This document shows, one piece after another, positions 48,327 to 58,584 of a stretch of DNA of 64,000 nucleotides (positions are counted from its first letter, which is position 1; each line of letters begins with the position of its first letter). Made by a program: the position numbers and the translations under genes. A model generated the notes under the pieces. It saw only the letters and a list, made by a program, of their open reading frames with translations. It ran no database searches and was not told the origin of the DNA. Source of the stretch: Liolophura sinensis (taxonomy: Eukaryota; Mollusca; Polyplacophora; Chitonida; Chitonidae). The stretch covers positions 25,382,628 to 25,446,627 of the forward strand of contig NC_088305.1 of the NCBI RefSeq assembly GCF_032854445.1, read 5' to 3'.

Positions 48327-49207
48327 CAGACTCATTCTAACGCAAATTAAATGACACTTTAGTTTGATTTAAGGTTAATACCAGGCTTAAGTCCACATAC
48401 ACTTTTGAACAGCTGGGCCCAGGAGACAACTGGGACCGGTTTTACGAAGAATTCATAAATTGCGCCTGGCATACCTTCCATGACAATATTCAGGAAAGAT
48501 TTACATCACCATAGTAACCATGGTAAATGCGTTTCATGCAGTATTGCAACAGCTCTGTGAAACAGGCTCCATGTGTGAAAACCATGTTCTCATATTGCAA
48601 GTTGTGGCTGGATGATTTAAGATGTCAATGTCCGTAAATCGCTTGGACCCACAGGGCGTTAGTTCACGGGGAGAAAACAAGGGTCCAGGTACTTGACTAG
48701 TGTATTTTATGGCAATATGGGATGAGTTGCCTACGTGCGGCCATTTAGACTTTTCTTCCCTCCCACCCAAAAAACATGCTTGGAGGAAAGTACAGTATCA
48801 GACCCAATTAAATATATATTGTATCGCCGTAGGCTACAATGGTGAGCCTTGCTAGTCGATGTATGTCATTTTACATAAGCACAATGTATGTAGATCTGGG
48901 GCTGATTGCACAAGACTGACAAGTCAAAATTTGAAACTTCAATACCATGGTTACTTTTTTGATACTTAAAGTTGAAATTTGAATATATTGTTCATTTCCT
49001 CCAAAATTTTGTCAGCCTCGACAATGTTATCTAGTTGGTGTTTTATACCCTACTCCAGAATATTTCACCTGTATCACAAATGTCCAGATATTGCAGAAAT
49101 CAGAGTATTCAGTGTAAACCAGTGAAAATACTAACCATGACGATGGTTACAAAAACCTTTCAAAAGTCTTTGGTCGAAAACCATCAACAGCCCAACTCAT
49201 TTCGGTT
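48327..49207. other. Spacer, no gene recognised
   Basis: Low-complexity AT-rich sequence with one SINE family 1 3'-end fragment in antisense at 49029-49075 (GTTGGTGTTTTATACCC). Confidence 0.5.
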
Positions 49208-49210
49208 TGA

Positions 49211-49475
49211 TTTATTTATTTATTTATTTTATAGGTGTTTTACACAAGAATATTTCACTTATACGACGGCGGCCAGCATTATGGTGGGAGGAAACCGAGC
49301 TGAGCCCAGGGGAAACCCACGACCATCTGCAGGTTGCTGCCAGACCTTCCCACTTACAACCGGAGAGGAAGCCAGCATGAGCTGGACTTGAACTCACAGC
49401 GACTGCATTGATGAAACTCCTGGGTCATTACGCTGTGCTAGCGCACTGACCAACTGAGCCACGGAGGCCCCCAAT
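49211..49475 (-). mobile_element. SINE family 1, antisense, full length
   Basis: Runs from ATTTATTT repeats through ACGACGGCGGCCAGCATTAT to CAACTGAGCCACGGAGGCCC. TTCGGTTTGA (49201-49210) and TTTGGTTTGA (49476-49485) form an imperfect target-site duplication. Confidence 0.94.
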
Positions 49476-49489
49476 TTTGGTTTGAACTG

Positions 49490-49850
49490 GTAGTGACTGT
49501 GGAGTTCAAACTCTTTTGTTACTAAAGGTAAAAACAGTACCAGTGTATCACTTGACTTGTGAAAAAAATGTTGAACAACTTTAGCAACTTGTATCAACAT
49601 TAATTTAGTGATTACATGACTCGTCATACCCAAGAGGCACCAGTACTACCCTTTCCTTCCAGAACTTCCAAACATTCAGCTCTTCTGTTATCTTCATCAT
49701 TCTACTGTTATTTCTGTAAAACTTTTTTCAGACGCCTATCTTATTAAGGTAATTAAAAATAGTTGATTGATATTTAAGACTGGTCACATGGTACAGTAGT
49801 ATTTCTTTTACATGTACCTTCAGTGATAGAAGTTTGAACTCGAAACTCCC
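49490..49850. mobile_element. MITE-like element B, copy 3
   Basis: Left end GTGGAGTTCAAACTCTTTTG with GTACCAGTGTATCAC; right end GGTCACATGGTACAGTAGTA with AAGTTTGAACTCG. The ends are clear inverted repeats; the interior is AT-rich and non-coding. Confidence 0.8.
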
Positions 49851-50237
49851 CCACTAATGTTTATTTTAATGGTGTTCAGTTCCATACTCAAGAATGTTTC
49901 ATGTCTACAAGTGACATGAGACAGACTCATGGGTGAAGGAAATTGGAGTAAACCACCAGATAAGAAATTCCTGGACCTGAACTGGAATCAGTAAGCCCTC
50001 TACACAATTCTCCCATCCCTCAACCTTACGCAGAATTTTTTTTGACTGTAGCAGGGTAGTTGTCTTTGGGCAGAGAGACACAAAACTGTCCTCAGGACCA
50101 CTTGATCTGGTTATCACTTCCATGGTGATGTACTAGCTGAAATGTGGGGGATTTTGCCTTATGCTCTTTTTAACACTGAGCAACAGACACTTTGATCTGT
50201 CCATATGCATGTGACTGCTTGTCACACTGAAATTTTG

Positions 50238-50330
50238 TTTTATTTATTTGATTGGAGTTTTACACCGTACTCAAGAATATTTCACTTATATAACAGTGGC
50301 CAGCATTATGGTGAGACGAAACAATGTCAG
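50238..50330 (-). mobile_element. SINE family 1, antisense 3' fragment
   Basis: ATTTATTTGATTGGAGTTTT, CACCGTACTCAAGAATATTT and CCAGCATTATGGTGAGACG. Confidence 0.88.
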
Positions 50331-51180
50331 AACTTTATCTTTTCTGGTTGTATCCTTTTACAAATTCCTCATGTTTCACTTTTCAACACACAGATGGGCA
50401 AACAGGGGAAGATTTTGTACAACCATAATGACTGGTGGTGTCCCACCCAAGGGAAATAATCTACTAATCAGGCAGACCAAGGGGGACAACTTTTGTACAA
50501 ATGTTACCAACAAGACATTTATTTATCTACAAGACCATGTAGAACAATTAATAAATTCGTCAAATGCTACTGATCATCTCAAAGCTTATGGAACACTTTG
50601 CTGATAAAGATTACGACTGTAGTTATAGTTTTAAGAGTCTGCCATCATAAATGTGAATCATTAGTCATGAAATATTTGGTCAGTGGATTTCACTTAAAGT
50701 TTAGCCTTTAGAAAGGCACTTTTCAAAAGTATACAATGGTTTTCTGAAAAGAGATAAATTAAATATTACAAACAAGGCAGAAGAGTCAATCAGAATAAAG
50801 CAAAATGAGTCACCTGAGAAAGGAAATATACGGGCCAAGTATGCATAAGTTTCTTTGCACGTTTTGTAAATCAAACAGTGATTTGATGATGAATTTGGTA
50901 TCATGTGAATGACCATCCTCTGTTAAATAAATGCTACTGTCAGCGTACTTATTTATTAGCCATCATTTACATTCAAAGCTGGCCTTTCATATACAAATAT
51001 TCTTAGCAATTTGCAAGTTTCAGAATAACAAATATTGATGTGTCATTTACTTGTAATGGCAAGGAGAGTCCAATCCTCTCCATTTTCAGCCATTAACATT
51101 TCCTTGACAACAGATTTCCCACAACTCCGCAACCAACACTACTTCCATAGCAAGACAATGCTGTCATCTCACATCTGTCG
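50331..51180. other. 3' flank of the TFPT-like gene
   Basis: No gene recognised. A minus-strand AATAAA at 50952-50957, about 225 bp after the stop codon, is a candidate poly(A) signal. Confidence 0.4.
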
Positions 51181-54100
51181 CTATAGCAACTCTGTTTTGA
51201 TGAGGTCAGGGGTTAATATGTCCAAATGGGGCTCTGTCACATTTACTGTTATATCGTCCTCAACTTTGATATTAACTTCCTTTGTCGCATACTCCTTCAT
51301 CTCTTTGTCATAGCGCTCCTTTTCCCTTTCATACATCTCATAGTATATCTGAAAGGAAAGGTACCACATGATTAATCTGAAAGGAAAGGTACCACATGAT
51401 TAATCTGAAAGGAAAGGTACCACATGATTAATCTGAAAGGAAAGGTACCACATCATTAATCAGAAAGGAAAGGTACCACATGATTAATCTGAAAGGAAAG
51501 GTACCACATCATTAATCAGAAACAGTCACTTTTGGTACAGCATGAAGTCATAGTAGCTGACCTTCACAAAGCTCAACCTTTCAGCTATCTGCAAGCTTTG
51601 TCCAAAACAAAAAAAAATTTATATTCTGACACTGAAATAACTTGAGACTTTTGGAAGTACTGGGTCGTGAGCTGGACAGCTTAGTCTTGAGACAGATATT
51701 TCAGGGTCAGGAATTTAGAATATATAAAAGTGATTGTAGGCCCTAAAAGTGCATTTCTGAGGAAAATAAAGATAATAATATATTACATTTTTCCAGTCGG
51801 ATATGATCAAACCTCAATACAATTTTTAAAGATTGGTAAGATATGCAACTAACTTAGATGAAATTTTAGGACGTTTACAGCACTCTATCATCATCATTTT
51901 TTTTTTTAATGAGTTCTCCCTTGACCAATGAAATGGTGTGTACAAGTCAAGCTATGGTTTTATGTCAGGAGCTTTTCTCAAGGAACTGCTCAGGGTCAGT
52001 AGTTTCCTACATGCTCTGTTACCCCCACCCACAAATAGCCAGACCATGTTAGACATATGTAAGTGAAATATTCTTGAGTGCGGAGTAAGACCCCAATCAA
52101 ATAAATAACTAAACATGATTTTGCTTTTGATGTTCCCCTTCCTACTCACCCGTTTTAAGACCCCAATCAAATAAATAACCACACATGATTTTGCTTTTGA
52201 TGTTCCCCTTCCTACTCACCCGTTTTTAAGACCCCAATCAAATAAATAACCACACATGATTTTGCTTTTGATGTTCCCCTTCCTACTCACCTGTTTTGAA
52301 GACCCCAATCAAATGAATAACCAACCATGATTTTGCTTTTGATGTTCCCCTTCCTACTCACCTGTTCTTAAGACCCCAAACAAATGAATAACCAAACATG
52401 ATTTTGCTTTTGATGTTCCCCTTCCTACTCACCCGTTTTTAAGACCCCAATCAAATAAATAACCATACATGATTTTGCTTTTGATGTTCCCCTTCCTACT
52501 CACCCGTTTTTAAGACCCCAATCAAATAAATAACCACACATGATTTTGCTTTTGATGTTCCCCTTCCTACTCACCTGTTTTGAAGACCCCAATCAAATGA
52601 ATAACCAAACATGATTTTGCTTTTGATGCTCCCCTTCCTACTCACCTGTTCTTAAGGCCCCAAACAAATGAATAACCAAACATGATTTTGCTTTTGATGT
52701 TCCCCTTTCCTACTAACCCGTTTTTCTTCAGAAGCGAGGCTATTCCAACGCTGTGCTAGTCTCCTTGTCAGCTCCTGGTGGCTGATTTCCTCACTCTTTT
52801 CCTGAAGCGAATACCAAACAACAAGAGCACAGGGTGAATTCTTTGTAGTATCTAAGGTGTTAGATCTCATTTCAACATCCTTTCAATCAGGCCGCTGCTT
52901 TCGTCATTTTTACCAGAACCTAAATAAATTCAATCATAACGCAAATGCCTCTCTTTTGTTGCAGGACAGCCCCAGGTGGAGAGTTTTTCAATCAAACTCA
53001 TCTTTTGTTGAAGGTAAAAACAGTCCTACTGTATCATGTGATTTGTCAAAAAAATGTTAGGCAACTTTTGTTCACATTACTTGACCAATCACCTGTCTCA
53101 CAGTGTTCGAGAGGCACAAATGACACAATTTCCTTCTGCTGAAGCAGTATTTACACAAATGGCACATAAGTGGTGCAGAGCATCATGTCAAACAACCCTT
53201 TACATAGTTAAAACATCGTTTTAGGATTATTTATTTGTTTCATTGTTGCTAAACGTCATACTCAATAATTTATCACTTAATGTATGACTCTTATGTTATT
53301 ATCACTTTTAAAATTACTGATGAACTTCATCCACACACAAGTGTCACACCCACACACAAGTGTCACATCCAAACACAAGTGTCACATCCACACAAGTGTC
53401 ACACCCACACACAAGTGTCACACCCACACACAAGTGTCACATCCACACACAAGTGTCACATCCACACACAAGTGTCACATCCACACACAAGTGTCACATC
53501 CACACACAAGTGTCCTTGACCTCTTATTTTCACCAAGACCACACAAATGGCAGATGAGGGCAACCTTCATTAATAAAGACATCAACCACACACAATATTA
53601 CAAACCTTAAAATACTCCTCTTGAACAGTATTACGCTGTTGCTGACAAAACATCAGGAAAGCATTTGCAGGTTTTTTAGGAGCGTTTCGATCTTTCTCCA
53701 TTTTATCCGTCTTCATCCTCTTAGCCTTGGGCTGGCCTGACCCCCCAGGGGTTGGTGACAATGAGGACAGTAGCCCTTCCTCCCCAACCCCCAGACCAGC
53801 TAAGATGGGGTGTACCGTTGAGAGGGATTCAAATCCCACTCCTGGGGACAAGGCACTGATGGGTGGTGCCAAGCCATCTGTCAATCCCTCCTGGGGGATG
53901 GGTATCTCTGGGTAAGGGGGAGGAGGCTTTAGGAAGCTGTATAGCTGGTCTTCCTACAAATATATATTAATGTTTATAGCCAATATATATGACTGTTGTT
54001 TTACTGTGTAAGAATATTTCACTTATTCGATGGCGGTCAGTTTCAGGTTACTGCAAACTTCCACGCGAGTGGCGTCCATACATTCTCACCATACTGATGG

Positions 54101-56429
54101 AACGAAAGTGGTCTTCAACGAACATTAAAGACTGCGAAAATGGACGCAGGAACGTCATTGACTGCTTAATCGTGCACCTACATGTAGGCCCCACAAAAAG
54201 TTAGCTGAAGCAAAGGAATATACACATTCTCTTTCAAAAGTTGTGACGAAACAGGAGCCTTGTGTGTACTAGCAATTGAAAGGCATGTGTCAGACCATGG
54301 CCTACTCCTTCTTCCTATATATGACCACACGACAAAAATACCATGTGAAATACTGATTTATGTTGGACCTCAGATTTGTTTTTTACGCCATACAAAGGTC
54401 CATCACACAACACATTACACAACCATCCGCATGTTGCTGCAACACCTCCCCAAATACGGCCGGAGAGGAAGCCAGCATGAGCTGGACTTGAACTCACCGT
54501 GATCCCCATTGGTGAGAGGCTCCTGATGATGGGTCATGATGCTGCGCTAGCGCGCTAACCAATTGAGCCATGGAGGCCCCTGTTCTCTCCATGGCCTAAA
54601 GGCATGTTCTTAATTCAGTGACTTGCACCATGACCTGGACAATAAGGCCAAAGTCTTATCTCCAACTTTATCTAGTTCAACAGTCGCAGCGAGCTTGAAG
54701 TCAGCAGGTCTGTCAGGGATGGTGGTTTAGTGACCAGATTTAGCTAGTGGTCCTAATTATAAAGATTATAATCTGTTTAAACAGTAAGATTAGCAATAGG
54801 CTTCTCAGAAATGTAATAATGACTTTAAATCCACCAAAACAGTCGATTTATTGGGTTTCAGGCTTCAGATTCTGAGTTTTCAGATGTTGAATTTTATCTT
54901 TGTCAAGGCATTTCCAACTGCACTAGCAATACAGACTGGTAAGCTAAGCGACTTATTATAGGTTAGTAAAGTATAAAGGTGCTTCAACTTCATCAATATA
55001 ATCCATTGTTATGAGCCAAACAGTGACACTATAGTGAGTACATATCACTGCTTTATTATGTCTGGCAATGTCACATTTAATACTATAATGCCACAACAGC
55101 CATTAGAGTTTAGCACATGCCTACCTCCCACATAACTGGCACAGGAACATCTTTGTAATTGTCTCCATACTCCTCCAATCTGTTCACCAGAAATCTGAAA
55201 AAAAAAGAAACCCAATGAAGGACATTCTGACATAAAGCAGTTACACCCTGCCTTATAATATCAAATTGGTGTGAAAAAAAACTGACTTCAGGTTCCATTT
55301 TATCATAATTCCCTAGTCCATCTTGATGGACTCGTTGTGCTATTTTAAAATCCTGACAATCATCATAACAATTAGTCCACCCTCGCCTTTCCAAACCTCG
55401 CTGCAGATTTCTGAACGCTAACTGGATGGAACCGATCCCATTAAGGTCCGCACTGATGGTGCATTAAACATAAATGCACTAAAAATAAGTTCTTCTTTAA
55501 GCCCTTCAGTTACATTTTAAACCCACAAGTAGGTCATATCACATTTCAAAATCGCGTTCAGAGTCACCAAAGTTGTAGCAGTCAATGTAACCATATGTCA
55601 GCAAGTCAATTAATTTCATCAGTGCAGAGAATAATATTCGCGATTCCACAGGAAAATTGCAAAGAAATGAGAAGAGGAGGTGAGTGTGGTTGCCATGAGT
55701 GGGGAGAAGATGGGAGTTTTTTTTTTTTTTTTTTTTTTCTTTGAAGGAGCAGGGGATGGACTTGGTTTACAATTTCAGTCCATTTTGATGGACTATAACT
55801 TCCATAATGGACTTCTATGTCCTAAACGAAAGCCATTACGTAAAGATGGTAAACACTCAATTCTCAAGTCACGAAGAAGGGGTTTAAATATTAACTTCTG
55901 AGAGCAAAAGTCAACTGTTTTAATCACTGTACCTTCTTTCTCTTTTGTACTTCTTTATAATTTTTTTCACGTGCTGGAGCCTGTTCACAAGTTTTTCATT
56001 TGCCTGTGAAGCAAAAATTGAAATAATGAGAATAAAAAATGATCATAATAAGTTTAAAAAATCAAACATTTATACAGTATACCCGATCATTAACCTCAAT
56101 AGTCCGTGCGTTTGAGTTTACGTGGTACGTAATATGACATCAGTTTATTTAATATTTCGCTGAAATTTACCACAAAACAGTACTATTTTTATCATATAAT
56201 AATACACGAAAACTGGACACCGTTCACCCCTCGATCGCCTTTCAAAATCCTAAGTTGATGATTCAACCTTCAGCTTTACAATTGTCAAGCGCTTGAAGAC
56301 ACGTACCTGTTGCATTTGTTCACATTTTTTACGCAGGGTGAAATATTTTTTAAGGAAAGCTGTTTCTTGAGCACTTAATCGATTGGCATTTTCCATAATG
56401 CTTTCTTCTCCCTGCTCCTCATCCGCCAT
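51181..56429 (-). CDS. TFPT: TFPT/Nhp10-like INO80-type protein with coiled coil and HMG box, 6 exons
   Basis: Exons: 56429-56307, 56003-55933, 55194-55125, 53953-53606, 52801-52718, 51348-51181 (TAG); phases agree, 287 aa. The N-terminus (about 25-88) is a basic coiled coil, FLKKYFTLRKKCEQM ... NEKLVNRLQHVKKI ... RERRFLVNRLEEYGDNY, that by recall closely resembles human TFPT (INO80F), including the RERRFL and YGD landmarks. A Pro/Gly/Ser-rich linker (89-173) with a basic KAKRMK follows. An HMG box (about 174-252) has NAPKKPANAFLMFC, LAQRWNSLASEEKR and YEREKERYDKEMKEY, and is split over exons 4-6. An acidic tail follows with IKVE (259-262), a SUMO-type site; human TFPT has a similar IKVEED. 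The HMG box is clear; the TFPT/INO80 assignment is from memory and needs a search. Yeast Nhp10 is the HMG subunit of INO80. Confidence 0.85.
51349..51518. repeat. 28-bp tandem array carrying the 3' splice site of TFPT-like exon 6
   Basis: Six units of exactly 28 bp. On the minus strand each reads ATTAATCATGTGG then TACCTTTCCTTTCAG. The functional acceptor AG is at 51350-51349; further CAGs end at 51377, 51405, 51433 and 51489, while the copies at 51461 and 51517 have CTG instead. Each unit contains a branch-like TTAAT about 23 nt before the AG. Confidence 0.96.
51735..51830 (+). mobile_element. Dispersed repeat D, fragment
   Basis: AAAGTGCATTTCTGAGGAAA, then AGTCGGATATGATCAAACC, matching 25595-25690. 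Confidence 0.55.
52055..52112 (+). mobile_element. SINE family 1, 3' tail fragment
   Basis: AAGTGAAATATTCTTGAGTG then GTAAGACCCCAATCAAATAA. Its CCCCAATCAAATAAATAA end is the same sequence found in every unit of the adjoining 71-bp array. Confidence 0.85.
52098..52717. repeat. 71-bp tandem array carrying the 5' splice site of TFPT-like exon 5
   Basis: About nine units: the CCTACTCACC word falls at 52141, 52211, 52282, 52353, 52424, 52495, 52566 and 52637, and its variant CCTACTAACC at 52709. On the minus strand these read GGTGAGTAGG (eight) and GGTTAGTAGG (the authentic donor). Each unit also contains a SINE-tail-like CCCCAATCAAATAAATAA or close variant. Confidence 0.97.
52990..53135. mobile_element. 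MITE-like element B, left half only
   Basis: GGTAAAAACAGTCCTACTG and TATCATGTGATTTGTC match the left end of 16868-17210. No right end is seen. Confidence 0.65.
53335..53513. repeat. 19-bp minisatellite near the donor of TFPT-like exon 4
   Basis: About nine units of CACACACAAGTGTCACATC. It starts about 90 bp inside the intron that follows exon 4 (ending 53606). A degraded SINE tail is visible just before it at 53225-53275. Confidence 0.95.
53985..54581 (-). mobile_element. SINE family 1, antisense, split by unrelated sequence
   Basis: A 3' piece lies at 53985-54040 (GTAAGAATATTTCACTTATT) and the 5' half at 54412-54581 (AACCATCCGCATGTTGCTGC to CAATTGAGCCATGGAGGCCC). About 370 bp of other sequence lies between; whether this is an insertion or two partial copies is unclear. 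Confidence 0.75.
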
Positions 56430-56792
56430 GATGAAACAACAATCAAGGGAAGTAATCGTGTAATGTTTTCAGGCGGTGTTTTCGATTCCGTAAGCATGCT
56501 AGTCTGGTGAACACACTATTCAACAGTTTGGGAACAGTAGATAAATAGATTTCTCTGAATAAATTATTCATCAAATTCAATCGCAAGAGTCCATTTGAGG
56601 TGATATTAGCTTCAAACTGACTGAAGTAAAAATTACCCTTGAGTTTTCGCCATAATCACTAAAAAAAAATATGGTACCGGTAGGCGTATGAGATATAGGC
56701 CTATATATATCGATAAAAAATCAACCCTCCTTCCCCTAAGTATACTGTATCCTACTACAGACGGTACATATACATGTATATACATGTTTTCT
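56430..56792. other. 5' flank / promoter side of the TFPT-like gene
   Basis: No further gene. Transcription would run leftward from here; no TATA box or CRE identified. Confidence 0.35.
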
Positions 56793-57005
56793 TGACCGCT
56801 TCGATGGCCTATAATGGTTATAGCGCGTCCGCCTCAAATTAAGTCGGCGGAGACCCGGGATCAAATCCTGGTCGGGTCACACCAAAGACTAAAAATGATA
56901 CTTGTTGCTACTTCGCTTGGCGCTCAAGACTGGGAGATTAGAACAAGGAAACAGGACTGTCTGGTCCGGCACGTGTCAGAAGGGTCGAGTATGAATTGTA
57001 CTTTG
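56793..57005 (+). mobile_element. SINE family 2, 3'-truncated
   Basis: GACCGCTTCGATGGCC, GTTATAGCGCGTCCGCC and GGGATCAAATCCTGGTCGG (clear B box), then GGAAACAGGACTGTCTGGTC. The terminal third is missing. Confidence 0.88.
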
Positions 57006-57091
57006 TACCAGAGTAATTATTGATATTAGGCCCTACATATATAGGTCTATGCCTTAGTTGTGCGTCAATGAACTTCATGTGGGAAAACACC

Positions 57092-57236
57092 GGGGCCGAA
57101 GAGGTTAACGTGCCAGAGCGGCGCTATGGCCCAGGGGCCTCTCACCTCTCAGCCATGAGTTCAAGTCTACCGCTGTCGTATAAGTGAAAATATTCTTGAG
57201 TACGGCGTAAAACACCAATCAAATAAATAAATAAAT
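57092..57236 (+). mobile_element. SINE family 1 with large internal deletion
   Basis: The head (GGGGCCGAAGAGGTTAACG, GAGTTCAAGTC) is fused directly to the end (CGTATAAGTGAAAATATTC, GTACGGCGTAAAACACC) and tail. Confidence 0.9.
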
Positions 57237-58103
57237 TCAACTGCGAAAATGGTCCAGTAGACATAGGCCTAATCAAGACCGAAGCAATATTTTTGTTGTC
57301 TATAAATGCATATTCTGAATAGAAACATCATTTATTTATTTATCTGAATGTTGCTTTATACTTTTTTTTTGCACTTGTACGTTTGTACGGTAAGTTGTGT
57401 GAGTGGAGGAAACTGAAAGCCAGCAAAAACGGTCGACCTTTGGTGTGTTTCTGGTGAGCTCTCGAACACGTGACAGTGAACTTCACGCAAAGCCACACAA
57501 CAGAGCGCCGGCCTTTTATTGCCGCCAATCTTAAAGACGGCAGACAATTATGAACATAGAATGTATCACGTATATCTAGAGCACCCGGTGTTGTTCGAAA
57601 ATTGTAAAAAGGAAACAAGACAAATGGAAAGTAAAAAAAAATCATCACCCCACTGTATTGTTATGTTCATGATTGATATATTTTAATTGTTTCACAGAAA
57701 ATTTACGTACAGAACATGTACATGGTCAACGGATGGCAGGTTTTCGCTGGCTGCACCAGTGAGCTAATATCTCCTGTCTACATTCACTTGAGCAATAAGA
57801 TTGGTGTGGGTTCAATTCCAGCTCTCGCCGATTTGGTTGCCATACATGTACAGGTGGGTTGGCTGGTATGAGAGGGTTTGTTACATGTATGTACTCATGC
57901 TAGCCATAAAAAATCTCCCCGTTTCCTCTGCGGTTTTAAGTCAGATGTCCAAAATCGAAATATTCTGAACTCGGTACTATCTAAATCACATTTCCACAAA
58001 ATGCGCTGTAGCTCAAATAGTCTGAAAAAAATACTGTAAAGAAAAAAATAAACATATATATGTATAATATAATGTTATTACAATATAGACGATTAATGTC
58101 AGA
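57237..58103. other. Spacer with a degraded tRNA-like SINE
   Basis: GGTTCAATTCC at 57809-57819 is a perfect B-box-type word, with a weakly SINE-like context at 57750-57990. No gene seen. Confidence 0.4.
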
Positions 58104-58584
58104 CTATACTTTATAAAATGACCAAGATTTCAAGTATTGGACTTTATCAAAGTTTCCGACGTCCTCTAGAAGCTCGCATTTGTAGGTGCCATAGTAATCC
58201 TGATGGATGTTCATTGAATGACAGTTCTTTGTTCGGGAACACCGAAAGACACACTGGATAACGGACGAGGCCGACACAACGGTGTCCAGAATCATGGAGG
58301 AAAAAAATTTTCCTGACACATGCGAAAACCTTTTCGGACACTGTTCGTAGAACGTCGCCTGTCTGGTGCCATGAACTTCTACCTCGCACAACGTCAGCAT
58401 CTCATACTTCAGCTGAAGCTGGATTTTGACGTATCGAGCGTAAACGACTCCTGGACAGGAGAAATATACAGGCGTGCCAGCCGCCAGCTGACCAGAGTTA
58501 TAGATGAAACACATGCTTGGGCTGTTAAGAGAGACGCCGTCGCTTTGCAGCTCGGTGGACATTTCAATAGTGAAGTTATGAGTT
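58104..58584 (-). CDS. Terminal exon of a lectin-like gene: C-terminal half of an FTP (F-type lectin) domain plus PAN/Apple domain
   Basis: The acceptor TTGGTTTCTTTCCAG precedes THNFTIEM and the frame runs 159 complete codons to TAG. The first part (ARYVKIQLQ, LTLCEVEVHG) is the end of a fucolectin/F5-8-type-C-like fold; the rest, from FYEQCPKRF to SWSFYKV, has the cysteine spacing (C...C...C...C...C) of a PAN/Apple domain. Such combinations occur in secreted mollusc lectins. The upstream half of the lectin domain and the signal peptide are not found between 58585 and 64000, so the gene either has a very long intron containing the satellite at 59868-63510 or is a fragment. Confidence 0.7.

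Noticed and set aside
53280..53610. Histidine/threonine-rich frames (HTSVT-like)
   Set aside because: A 19-bp intronic minisatellite read in three frames.
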